Origin: JBBQWZ01 sp038210135
Lineage (GTDB): Bacteria > Acidobacteriota > Terriglobia > Bryobacterales > Bryobacteraceae
Reading direction: 5' to 3'
Assembly (NCBI GenBank): GCA_038210135.1
Contig: JBBQWZ010000030.1
Coordinates: 1-64,000, forward strand
Length of the DNA: 64,000 nt
Positions 9,604 to 18,128 of this stretch are shown here, one piece after another; the first letter of the stretch is position 1, and every line of letters starts with the position of its first letter. The position numbers and the translations under genes are program-made. A model generated the notes under the pieces. The model saw only the letters and a list, made by a program, of their open reading frames with translations, was not told where the DNA came from and did no database searches.

Positions 9604-12600
9604 GTGAAACGCATCGGTTCGTTGCTGGTTCTGGTTGCTCTTGCGATGTCGATCTGTCTGATCGCTTTCGGCCAATCGGCCGCAACCTTGAAGATCTCCG
9701 TGTTCGATTCGAGTGGGGGCGCAGTGCCGCGAGCCACCGTGACGATCGTCGACGCGGCGCGGGGTGTCGAACGGACCACGATTACCGACGCGGCGGGACA
9801 GGCTACGGTGTCGTTCCTCGAGCCGGGTGGCTACACGCTCACGGTGAAAGCGGACGGATTCGCCGTTCATCGGGAGACCGGAATCACACTCGAAGTCGGT
9901 CAGGTCGCCGCGTCGGAAGTTTCATTGAAACCCGGATCGGTGAATGAAAGCGTGAATGTAACCTCGAACGTCGCTCAACTGGAAACAACGACTGCCGCCG
10001 TCAGTTCGATGATCGACCGGCGCACCGTGGATCAGCTTCCGCTCAACGGACGCAATCCCTACCAACTCGCCCAACTCAACGCTTCGGTGACAACCACCGT
10101 GGGATCGCGTGGCGCGAACCCAAGTCTCGCGGCGGCGGTTGCCTTCTCGGTAGCCGGCAGCCGCGCGCTGACGAACCAGGTACTCGTTGATGGCGTGGAT
10201 ATCAACGGCCGCGCGGATAATTGGCCGGCCTTCAAGCCGTCGCCGGATGCTGTCCAGGAGTTCCGCATCCTCACCAACGGCTATAGCGCGGAGTACGGCC
10301 GCACCGGCGGCGGAACCTTGACGTTCACGACACGCGCCGGAACAAACTCCTATCACGGAACTGCCTTCGAATTCTTCCGCAACGACGCGCTCGATGCCGC
10401 CAGCTTCTTCAGTAACCTGCAAGGCACCGGAAAGCAGAAGCTGCGCTACAACCAGTACGGCGGCAACGTGGGCGGTCCGATCCGGCGCAATCGCATCTTC
10501 TTTTTTGGAAATTTTGAAACGCTCGATACCAATACGACCAACCTGCTGCAATCGACGGTGCCGACCGCGAAACAGAAGACAGGCGACTTCTCCGAGCTGA
10601 CTTCGATCATCTACGTGCCCGGCGCCGGCACGCGCCTGCCCTTCGCGAACAACCGGATTCCGATCGCGCAGCAGGATAAGGTCGCGCAAAAGCTGCTGGC
10701 GTATTATCCCGATCCCAATCGTCCCGGTTTCCTGAACAATTACGCCGTCAACTCGCCGACCACCGGCGTCGAACGGCAATTCCTGGGGCGTATCGATTAC
10801 ATCCTCAGCGCCAAACAGCAGATGTATTTCCGCATGTCGCGAAACTGGGACGACATCGTGACCGCTGGAACGTATCCGGGGAATCTGGCCACCACCTCGA
10901 CCAACGGCTTCCAGACCAATCGACCGCTGTCGATCGTCGCGGATTATTTGTATACCATCAATCCGACCACGGTCGCCCACGCCACGATCGGCGGTTCGCG
11001 CAGCGAGTTGAACAGGACCCAACAATCCCAGGGCTTCGACCCCACGACGCTCGGATTTCCGTCCTACTTAGCGACCGCCTCCGGCGAAGGGAACGTGTTC
11101 CCGTCGATCGCCGCTACCGGCTATTCGCCTCTCGGACCACTCTTGAATTTCGGTATCACGCAAACGTACCAGAACAATTACAGCGCCGGCGGGGACATCG
11201 CGACGGTGAAGGGCGCGCATTCCATCAAGTACGGCGGATCGTACCGGATTTACCAGGTCAACAATTTCCGCGCGGATGATCCGGCGGGAAACTTTACCGC
11301 GACGCGCAGCTTCACGGCAAGGACCGCCACCGACACCGCGAGCGGAGACGCGATCGCGTCCTTATTACTCGGCATTCCCGCGGCCGGGCGCCTTGGGATC
11401 ACGCCCAAGCTTGCCGCGAGCAACGGAAATTTCGGCGTGTACATCCAGGACGATTGGACCATCAACAAGCGGCTGACCATCAACCTTGGCCTCCGCTATG
11501 AAAGCGATCTTCCGACTCACGAACGCTTTAACCGCCTCACCAACCTGGCTTTGAACGACGCCTTTCCGGCTAGCCCCGCGGTGATTCTTGCTCCGCAGAC
11601 GATCGGCGGCGTCAGCGTTCCCGGCCGCACCGGTCAACTCACGGGCGTGGTCAAGTTCGTCGGGCGCGCGGGGACCGACAGCAACTACTTGAGCGATCCG
11701 GACCTGAATAATTTCGCGCCCCGTATTGGCGTCGCGTTCAAGCTCAACGACAAGACCGTGATCCGCTCCGGCGCCGGACTCTTCTACTCGCCGATGGTCG
11801 GCGGCGGGATCAGCGCGAACACGCTGGCCATGGTCACGGAATCGCAGGCGACCACCTATCTCGCGTCGCTTGATAACGGAGTGACCCCGAATCCCGGCGC
11901 GTCGCTGAGCAATCCGTTTCCGAATGGAATCGTGCCGGTTGCTGGAACGACGCTGGGCGCGTTAACGCAATACGGCACTGCCTCCCTACCAACGCGGTTG
12001 CGCAGCCTGCGGAATCCGAAGAGCGCGCAATGGAACCTGAGCATCCAACGGCAACTGCCCGGCAAAGTGATCGCCGAAGTGTCGTACGTCGGCTCAGCGG
12101 GAATCGGTTTGCTCGGCGGAACCACCGACCTGAACCAGATCAGCGACAGCGTGCGCGCGCTGGGCGCGACCGTACTCAACACCCGCGTTGCAAATCCCTT
12201 CCTGACGCTGCCGGCGAATCTGCAACCGCCGGTCACGTCGGCGCTGTCGACGGCTACGTTGACGATCGCGCAGCTACTGCGGCCGCATCCGCAGTTCGGC
12301 GCCATCCAGAATTTCTTCGAGAACGACGCCCACTCCTCTTACCACTCCGCCAATATCAAGATCGAGCGACGCTTCTCGAACGATCTGAACTTCCAGGCTT
12401 CCTACACGTTTTCGAAATTGATTGACGACATCTCCGCCATCCAAGCGAGTGCGAATGTGCAGATTCCCAACTACCAGGACATGAATAACCGATGGCTCGA
12501 CAAGGCGCTCTCGACTTTCGATTCGCGCCACCGCTTTGTGACGAGCGTGCTGTGGGCATTGCCGTTCGGCAAGGGCCAGAGATTCGCACACAATTCCAAA

Positions 12601-13074
12601 TGGTTGGATTACGTGGCGGGCGGCTGGAATTTTAATACCATTGCAACCTTTCAGGGCGGCTTCCCCCTCGCGATTTCGACCACGGCCACGGTAACGGCGG
12701 GACTCGCCTACCGCGATCTGCGTCCCAACATCGTGGGCGATCCGCAGGGCTTGGGCACGACCAAACAGCAGGAGATTAGCGCGTGGTTCAACAAAGCGGC
12801 GTTCGCGGCTCCCGGCCTGTTCCAGATCGGTAACGCGGGACGCACCATTCCCGGTCTCCGCGGACCGGACTTCGTCAACGTGGATCTGGCATTACACAAG
12901 AATTTCCAAATCAACGAACGCATTCGGACGCAGCTTCGACTCGAAACCTTCAATACGTTGAACCACGCGAACTTCCTGAATCCCGGAACGGTGCTCGGGA
13001 ACGCGGCCTTCGGCGTAATTAGCGGAACTGGCGATCCGCGGAACGTTCAACTTGCGTTCAAGTTATATTTCTGA
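9604..13074 (+). CDS. Oar-like TonB-dependent receptor with carboxypeptidase-regulatory N-terminus
   Basis: A 1156-residue outer-membrane protein. A signal peptide ends near FGQS; a CarboxypepD_reg-like beta-sandwich (about 28-115) with DSSGGAVPRATVTI follows. Next come the plug region (LPLNGRNPYQLAQL, then VLVDGVDINGR) and a long beta-barrel. The C-terminus ends in FKLYF, an aromatic end typical of BAM substrates. The GTG start has GGAGG five bases ahead. This family is expanded in Acidobacteriota and is thought to import oligosaccharides, peptides or metal complexes. It lies 67 bp after the M28-like gene on the same strand and may be the uptake partner of the exported hydrolases upstream. 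Confidence 0.92.
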   Translation: MKRIGSLLVLVALAMSICLIAFGQSAATLKISVFDSSGGAVPRATVTIVDAARGVERTTITDAAGQATVSFLEPGGYTLTVKADGFAVHRETGITLEVGQVAASEVSLKPGSVNESVNVTSNVAQLETTTAAVSSMIDRRTVDQLPLNGRNPYQLAQLNASVTTTVGSRGANPSLAAAVAFSVAGSRALTNQVLVDGVDINGRADNWPAFKPSPDAVQEFRILTNGYSAEYGRTGGGTLTFTTRAGTNSYHGTAFEFFRNDALDAASFFSNLQGTGKQKLRYNQYGGNVGGPIRRNRIFFFGNFETLDTNTTNLLQSTVPTAKQKTGDFSELTSIIYVPGAGTRLPFANNRIPIAQQDKVAQKLLAYYPDPNRPGFLNNYAVNSPTTGVERQFLGRIDYILSAKQQMYFRMSRNWDDIVTAGTYPGNLATTSTNGFQTNRPLSIVADYLYTINPTTVAHATIGGSRSELNRTQQSQGFDPTTLGFPSYLATASGEGNVFPSIAATGYSPLGPLLNFGITQTYQNNYSAGGDIATVKGAHSIKYGGSYRIYQVNNFRADDPAGNFTATRSFTARTATDTASGDAIASLLLGIPAAGRLGITPKLAASNGNFGVYIQDDWTINKRLTINLGLRYESDLPTHERFNRLTNLALNDAFPASPAVILAPQTIGGVSVPGRTGQLTGVVKFVGRAGTDSNYLSDPDLNNFAPRIGVAFKLNDKTVIRSGAGLFYSPMVGGGISANTLAMVTESQATTYLASLDNGVTPNPGASLSNPFPNGIVPVAGTTLGALTQYGTASLPTRLRSLRNPKSAQWNLSIQRQLPGKVIAEVSYVGSAGIGLLGGTTDLNQISDSVRALGATVLNTRVANPFLTLPANLQPPVTSALSTATLTIAQLLRPHPQFGAIQNFFENDAHSSYHSANIKIERRFSNDLNFQASYTFSKLIDDISAIQASANVQIPNYQDMNNRWLDKALSTFDSRHRFVTSVLWALPFGKGQRFAHNSKWLDYVAGGWNFNTIATFQGGFPLAISTTATVTAGLAYRDLRPNIVGDPQGLGTTKQQEISAWFNKAAFAAPGLFQIGNAGRTIPGLRGPDFVNVDLALHKNFQINERIRTQLRLETFNTLNHANFLNPGTVLGNAAFGVISGTGDPRNVQLAFKLYF

Positions 13075-13087
13075 CGATCGGAAGGCG

Positions 13088-13753
13088 CTACTTGCGACTA
13101 AAGAGATCAGTCGGCGGCACACGCTTCCAATCGTTGAGGAACATGCTGAGTCCGCTGTCGGTCATCGGGTGGTGATAGAGCTGTTCGAGGATGTCGATCG
13201 GCATGGTGGCGACGTCGGCCCCGGCCAGCAGGCATTCGAGGACCTGACGCGGCGTCCGGATGCTGGCGGCCAGGATCTTCGTCTCGTAGCCGTAATTGTC
13301 GTAAATGGCGCGAATCTGCCGGATCAGTTCCATTCCGTCGTCGCCGATGATGTCTTTGCGATGGATAAACGGGCTGATGTAAGTGGCTCCGCACTTGGCC
13401 GCAAGATGCGCCTGCAGTGCGCTGAAGCAGAGAGTCACGTTGGTCTTCACGCCATCAGCGGACAGCACCTTGACGGCTTTCAAGCCTTCGACCGTGATCG
13501 CGATCTTCGCGACAGCGTTCTTGTGCAGCCCGGCGACGATGCGCGCTTCGTAGATTATGTCGTCCGCGGTCTGGCTAATCGTTTCGACGCTGATAGGCCC
13601 ATCGACGAGCGTGAAGATCTCACGCACGACGGCTTCAAAATCACCGCCGGAATTTGCGATATGAGTCGGGTTCGTAGTGACGCCATCGATGATGCCCCAG
13701 CTGGATGCCTTGCGGATTTCGTCGATGTTCGCGGTGTCAATGAATAGCTGCAT
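13088..13753 (-). CDS. Transaldolase-like / fructose-6-phosphate aldolase family protein
   Basis: A 221-residue protein of the short class I aldolase family (FSA/TalC). MQLFIDTANIDEI and VTTNPTHIA begin the barrel. K83 in VAKIAIT is the predicted Schiff-base lysine, and TNVTLCFS, SPFIHRKDIIGDDG and AASIRTP are family signatures. Such enzymes add or cleave a dihydroxyacetone or DHA-phosphate unit. It is the last gene of a minus-strand run with an IolB-like cupin, Gfo/Idh and other catabolic genes, so it probably performs the terminal cleavage there. It converges on the receptor gene with only 13 bp between. Confidence 0.9.
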   Translation of the reverse strand: MQLFIDTANIDEIRKASSWGIIDGVTTNPTHIANSGGDFEAVVREIFTLVDGPISVETISQTADDIIYEARIVAGLHKNAVAKIAITVEGLKAVKVLSADGVKTNVTLCFSALQAHLAAKCGATYISPFIHRKDIIGDDGMELIRQIRAIYDNYGYETKILAASIRTPRQVLECLLAGADVATMPIDILEQLYHHPMTDSGLSMFLNDWKRVPPTDLFSRK

Positions 13754-13784
13754 GGATGGCTCCTCGAGGGCCTGCCGACTCGAC

Positions 13785-14603
13785 TTACGTGGTGAGCTTG
13801 TCCACCTTGCCGGTCATGAAATCTTTGTTTTTGTCGCCGACCCAGTAACGCTCCCCGGCAATGCACCAAATGAATTCGAGCGGCGATTCCTGCGAGAAGA
13901 CCGGGTGGTAATTCAGGAACGGAATCGTGACCATATCGCCGCGATTCACGCTGTGGACGAAGCTGAGCGTCTCGGGCGACTCGTAAACTTCCATGGCGCC
14001 ATGTCCGTTGATGAAGATGTACACCTCTTCCTGATCGGTATGGTTGTGCGGCGGCCACGAACGCTGGTGGGCTTGGAAGAAGGTGTAGCCCGCGACCAGC
14101 TTCTCGGCCGATTCGGTGACGTCGAACATCATGAAGACGTCTTTGCCCTTCAGGTGGCGAATGCGGGCTTCGTCGCGCGAAATATTCTTCCAGATGGAAT
14201 GATGCGCCGGATGCGCTTTCTCCGCCGGTGCCGAAGTCTGGATGATTTTAGCCGCTTCGCTTGAGCCGTTGCTGAGGACGAACTCGGCACCGCGCGGCAC
14301 ATACAGCGTGTCGTAGGCGGCCAGGCAGTACGCCATCCCATTGACCGCGACGGTCGAACTGCCTTCCCACTGGAACAGCAGGCTTTCGTGGCGGGGCAGG
14401 GAATAGCTTTGCGATTCCGAACCAGGGGGCAGCGAAAATTCGCCGCAGTTCAAGAATTGAAGATTTGCGGATTTGGGTGTAAATCGCTGGCGAAACGTCA
14501 CGCCGTCGTCTTCGGTCTTGACCAGAATGGCGGGCGGGATCGCGCTCGCCGCGGCCGGTTTCAGGCTGTCGCTTTCGCTGGTAGGGACGATGGTTGTTGA
14601 CAT
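13785..14603 (-). CDS. IolB/KduI-family bicupin (5-deoxy-glucuronate isomerase-like)
   Basis: A 272-residue two-cupin protein, close to the usual IolB length. The second cupin shows the metal motif in WPPHNHTDQEEVYIF (two His, one Glu) and the later His in FLNYHPV, followed by IWCIAGERYW; these match the IolB pattern. IolB converts 5-deoxy-glucuronate to 5-keto-2-deoxygluconate in inositol breakdown; KduI relatives act on uronates. It is spaced 15 bp from the Gfo/Idh gene upstream and 31 bp from the aldolase downstream, so co-transcription is likely. No IolC, IolD or IolJ lies nearby, so the true substrate may differ from that of classical IolB. Confidence 0.8.
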   Translation of the reverse strand: MSTTIVPTSESDSLKPAAASAIPPAILVKTEDDGVTFRQRFTPKSANLQFLNCGEFSLPPGSESQSYSLPRHESLLFQWEGSSTVAVNGMAYCLAAYDTLYVPRGAEFVLSNGSSEAAKIIQTSAPAEKAHPAHHSIWKNISRDEARIRHLKGKDVFMMFDVTESAEKLVAGYTFFQAHQRSWPPHNHTDQEEVYIFINGHGAMEVYESPETLSFVHSVNRGDMVTIPFLNYHPVFSQESPLEFIWCIAGERYWVGDKNKDFMTGKVDKLTT

Positions 14604-14618
14604 ATTAGATTTTAATTC

Positions 14619-15806
14619 TCAGTCTGCCACGATTCGCATCCGGTTCGCATTATAGCGGGCGCGTTTTCCGCTCCAGTACGCTGCGATCGCCATCTGGCAC
14701 GGCAGCAAGCCGGCGAGCGCGATCTCGATATCGGCATTGGATTTCGCTTGCTTCGCGCAGGCGTCGAGGAAGTTCGCCGCGTGGTGCGCCTCGAGCGAAC
14801 CCTCGGCTTTCACCTCCACGGCGGAACCCTTCGCGGGGCGGAACACATAGTCGGAGCGCGCGATGTCGAGCGTGCCTTCCGTCCCCAGAAACTCGACCGA
14901 CGGCCGCGGATTGCGCACCGGCCACACGGTCGATTCGAAGGTCAGGTTCCAGGCTTTCGGGTAACGAAGAATCGCGTTGACGGTGTCAGGATTGGTGCGT
15001 CGATCTTTCGCGAGGTACACGCCTCCGCCGGCGACGGCGTCAAGCGGAGCGGGGTCGTCCATCATCCACTGCGCGACGTCGGCCCAGTGATTCAGAATGT
15101 CGGCAAGGACTCCGCCGCCGTACTCGGGATAAATCCGCCACGAATCATAGCGGTCGGTTTTGTACTCGTGATACGGCGTCTTGCCGAGGAAGCGAAGCCA
15201 ATCGAGTCCCGGCGGTTTGGGCGCGTCCGGGACGTTGCGAGCCTGCCAGGCAAAGTCGCTCCAGGTGGCGCGGACGAAGAGCACCTTGCCGAGTTTGTTG
15301 CGATCGAAGATTTCCGATTTGGCGCGAATGTAGTGCGGTCCGGAACGCTGCTGGGTTCCGATGAACACGACGCGATCGGCCAATTTCGCCGCCCGATATA
15401 ATGCCTCGCGTTCCTCGAAACGGTGCACAGCGGGCTTCTCGAGGTAGAGATGCTTCTTCGCGCGGATCGCGTCGAGAGCGATTTGCAAATGCAAGTGATC
15501 CGGCGTCGCCACGAGGACCGCGTCCACATCGGGGCGGGCCAGCGACTCCTCATGCGCGATGCATTGGTGGGCTACATTGCCGAGCAGGTTTGTGGCTCGC
15601 GCGCGCTGCTCGTCGTAGACGTCGCAGAGCGAGGTGAACTGGACGCGCCCGGTCGCCAGCAGCGCTTTCATCACCTCGCGTCCGCGCCGCCCACTGCCGA
15701 TCAACGCCATGTTGAGACGATCATTCGCGCCGAGAATCCGCGAATAGGATGCCGCCGTCCACGCAGCAGCCGCCAGGAATTTACGCCGATTAGAATGGTC
15801 AGACAC
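14619..15806 (-). CDS. Tat-exported Gfo/Idh/MocA family oxidoreductase
   Basis: A 395-residue protein with a twin-arginine leader (NRRKFLAAAAW). A Rossmann domain follows (ALIGSGRRGREV; DVYDEQRA; VLVATPDHLH; the conserved EKP in LYLEKPAV), then the C-terminal alpha/beta substrate domain. The family oxidises or interconverts hydroxyl groups of sugars and inositols with tightly bound NAD(P); inositol dehydrogenase IolG belongs to it. The GTG start overlaps the end of the TIM-barrel gene by 8 bp, so these two are translationally linked. A Tat leader implies export with the cofactor bound, as known for glucose-fructose oxidoreductase. The exact substrate is unknown. Confidence 0.88.
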   Translation of the reverse strand: MSDHSNRRKFLAAAAWTAASYSRILGANDRLNMALIGSGRRGREVMKALLATGRVQFTSLCDVYDEQRARATNLLGNVAHQCIAHEESLARPDVDAVLVATPDHLHLQIALDAIRAKKHLYLEKPAVHRFEEREALYRAAKLADRVVFIGTQQRSGPHYIRAKSEIFDRNKLGKVLFVRATWSDFAWQARNVPDAPKPPGLDWLRFLGKTPYHEYKTDRYDSWRIYPEYGGGVLADILNHWADVAQWMMDDPAPLDAVAGGGVYLAKDRRTNPDTVNAILRYPKAWNLTFESTVWPVRNPRPSVEFLGTEGTLDIARSDYVFRPAKGSAVEVKAEGSLEAHHAANFLDACAKQAKSNADIEIALAGLLPCQMAIAAYWSGKRARYNANRMRIVAD

Positions 15807-16668
15807 CGAACACCTTCTTCATCTCGGCGCGCGCAGGCGTGATGGCGGAGTCGCCCAGCTTCACGCCGCCCAACCGCTCCTCTTCGTTGAATAGCCAACC
15901 GGTCCAACGGGCCTTTCGTATCGCCTCGAATACGGGCTGGAGGTGGAAGTCGCCCTGCCCGAGGATCACCTGTTCGCCATTATGGAAGTCGCGGAGGTGC
16001 ATTCCGGCCAAGCGGGCATGGTGTTTCGCGACGAAAGCCGGGATATCCGCACCGGCGCGGAACGCGTGTCCGGCGTCGATCACGAAGTGGACCTGCTTCG
16101 GGTCCGTACGCTCGAGCAGCCCCTTGATCTCGAGGCCCCGATCGGCGAATTCCGGACCATGGTTGTGATACGCGGCTTCGATGCCGAGTTCGCGGCAGAG
16201 CTTGCCGGCGGCGTTCAGCGCGCTGGCTTTCGCATCGATCGCCGCGGCGTCGAGCTTTCCGCCCGCGACGCAAGGCGCTCCGCTGAGGACCAGCGAGAAC
16301 GCTCCGAGCGCCGCTCCGCCTTTGGCAACGCGCGCGATCAAATCTTCGGGCGCGATGCGGGTCCGCGGATCGTACTGGTCCATGAAAATGTGAATATTTA
16401 CGAAGCGCAGGCCTGAGTCTTGAAGTTGCTGGCGCGCCGTTTTAGGCTGGTCGAAGTGGAGCTGCACGTTGCGGAACGAAGTCTCGAAGCCTTCGTAGCC
16501 GAAGCCGCGCATTCGGGCGAGGACGGCAAGCAGTTCGTCGAAGTTCGCGATCGGCCACGCGTTCGTTTGCGCACCGGCGTGCAGGCGGCCGCCGTCCGCG
16601 CGAAGGGTAGCCACTCCGGCGGCCAGCGCGGATATGGCGGACCGGCGGGTGAGTTTCAGACCTTCCAT
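15799..16668 (-). CDS. Tat-exported sugar isomerase/epimerase (xylose-isomerase-like TIM barrel)
   Basis: A 289-residue AP_endonuc_2-type barrel behind a twin-arginine-type leader (LTRRSAISALAAGVATL). Candidate metal ligands sit in AAYHNHGPEF, VIDAGHAFRAG, GMHLRDFHNG and LFNEEER. Relatives include IolE, IolI, hexulose-phosphate epimerases and the barrel subunits of 3-keto-glycoside lyases. Its stop region overlaps the start of the Gfo/Idh gene (8 bp) and its start overlaps the aldehyde dehydrogenase end (13 bp), so the three are tightly coupled. Export of both barrel and oxidoreductase suggests they act one after the other on the same periplasmic sugar. That order is an inference. Confidence 0.82.
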   Translation of the reverse strand: MEGLKLTRRSAISALAAGVATLRADGGRLHAGAQTNAWPIANFDELLAVLARMRGFGYEGFETSFRNVQLHFDQPKTARQQLQDSGLRFVNIHIFMDQYDPRTRIAPEDLIARVAKGGAALGAFSLVLSGAPCVAGGKLDAAAIDAKASALNAAGKLCRELGIEAAYHNHGPEFADRGLEIKGLLERTDPKQVHFVIDAGHAFRAGADIPAFVAKHHARLAGMHLRDFHNGEQVILGQGDFHLQPVFEAIRKARWTGWLFNEEERLGGVKLGDSAITPARAEMKKVFGV

Positions 16669-18095
16669 ACGATCACCTTCACATCCGTCATCTCTTCGAT
16701 CGCGTACTTCGGCCCCTCCCGCCCGATGCCGCTTCGCTTCACGCCGCCATACGGCATGTGGTCCGCTCGGAACATCGGGACGTCGTTAATAATCACGCCG
16801 CCGCAGCGAATGCTTCTTGCGGCACCGAAGGCGCGCTCGAGGTCGCGCGTGAAGACACCGGCCTGTAAACCGTACGGCGTATCGTTGACCCTCCGGATCG
16901 CCTCCGGCATGTCTTTATAGGTGTGGACAACGACCACCGGCCCGAAGACTTCTTCGCACGAGAGGCGCGCGGAGTCGAGCGCGCCGGTGACGATCGTGGG
17001 TGCGATTGTCGAACCAGTGCGCGTTCCTCCAGTGACGATCTTCGCGCCGCTTGCGACGGCTTCCTGAATCCAGCTTTCCACTCGCTTCGCCGCCGCCTCG
17101 TTGATCAGCGAGGAAATGTCGGTGGTTTCATCGAGCGGATGCCCAACCTTTAGCGCCGCCGCCGCTTTGGCGAAGCGATCGAGGAAGGTATCGACGATCG
17201 ACTCATGGGCATAAATACGCTGCACGGAAATGCACACCTGGCCGCTGTGCGCGAACGCTCCGGCGGTGCAGCGCGCAACGGCCCAATCGAGGTCGGCGTC
17301 TTCGGCGACGATGGCGGCGGAATTACTTCCCAGCTCGAGCGTAACGCGCTTGAAGCCGGCGGCCGCCTTGAGCGACATGCCCACAGCGACGCTGCCGGTG
17401 AAGGTCAGCATGTCGATACCCGGATGGGCCGCCATCTTCGGACCCAGAAATTCACCCAAGCCGTGGATCACGTTGAACGCCCCTTTCGGGGCGCCTGCTT
17501 CGGCGAACGCTTGCGCCAGGCGAGTCGCCGACAGCGGCGTTTTCTCAGCCGGCTTGTGGACAACCGCGTTACCGGCGGCGAGCGCGGGTCCCACTTTGTG
17601 GAGCGCGAGATTCATCGGAACGTTAAAGGGCGTGATGGCGCCGACGACGCCTACAGGTTCGCGCACGGTCATGGCCATGCGGCCTTTTCCGATAGGAGCG
17701 GCGTCGATCGGGATGACTTCGCCGTGCAACTGCCGCGCTTCGAGAGCGCAGGCGACCAGCGTTTGCAGGCATCGTTCGGCTTCGACACGAGACTCGCGGA
17801 TCGGTTTGCCGGTCTCCAAACAAATGAGCCGCGCGAACTCCGCCAGATCGCGGCGCACGATGTCGTGCGTGCGAACCAGAAGTTCCGCGCGCTCGTAGAG
17901 GCTCATGGCCGCCATGACGGTCGAAGCTTCGCGCGCGGCTTGGACGGCCTGCTCGAGGTCGGCTTCCATCGCTTCGTGGACCTGCGCGACGACGGTTCCG
18001 TCGTACGGCAGGCGCACGTCAAAGGTTCGTTCCGACCTCACCGCCTCACCGGCGATGAACATCGGGAAGGTTTCGATTTTGAGCGTGGAGGGCAT
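16656..18095 (-). CDS. NAD(P)-dependent aldehyde dehydrogenase
   Basis: A 479-residue cytosolic enzyme from the ATG at 18095, which has GAGG eight bases ahead; an upstream in-frame start at 18116 lacks this. The catalytic set is intact: N158 in TPFNVP, E254 in VTLELGSNS and the nucleophile C288 in SGQVCIS; FTGSVAVG binds the cofactor. The motifs SNS and HSGQVCISVQR are those of lactaldehyde, phosphonoacetaldehyde or phosphorylated-aldehyde dehydrogenases rather than the CoA-acylating IolA/MmsA type. It probably oxidises the aldehyde released by the pathway encoded around it. Confidence 0.92.
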   Translation of the reverse strand: MPSTLKIETFPMFIAGEAVRSERTFDVRLPYDGTVVAQVHEAMEADLEQAVQAAREASTVMAAMSLYERAELLVRTHDIVRRDLAEFARLICLETGKPIRESRVEAERCLQTLVACALEARQLHGEVIPIDAAPIGKGRMAMTVREPVGVVGAITPFNVPMNLALHKVGPALAAGNAVVHKPAEKTPLSATRLAQAFAEAGAPKGAFNVIHGLGEFLGPKMAAHPGIDMLTFTGSVAVGMSLKAAAGFKRVTLELGSNSAAIVAEDADLDWAVARCTAGAFAHSGQVCISVQRIYAHESIVDTFLDRFAKAAAALKVGHPLDETTDISSLINEAAAKRVESWIQEAVASGAKIVTGGTRTGSTIAPTIVTGALDSARLSCEEVFGPVVVVHTYKDMPEAIRRVNDTPYGLQAGVFTRDLERAFGAARSIRCGGVIINDVPMFRADHMPYGGVKRSGIGREGPKYAIEEMTDVKVIVWKV

Positions 18096-18128
18096 CAGCT
18101 TTTCCTCACAGTACAACGGATTCTTTAC

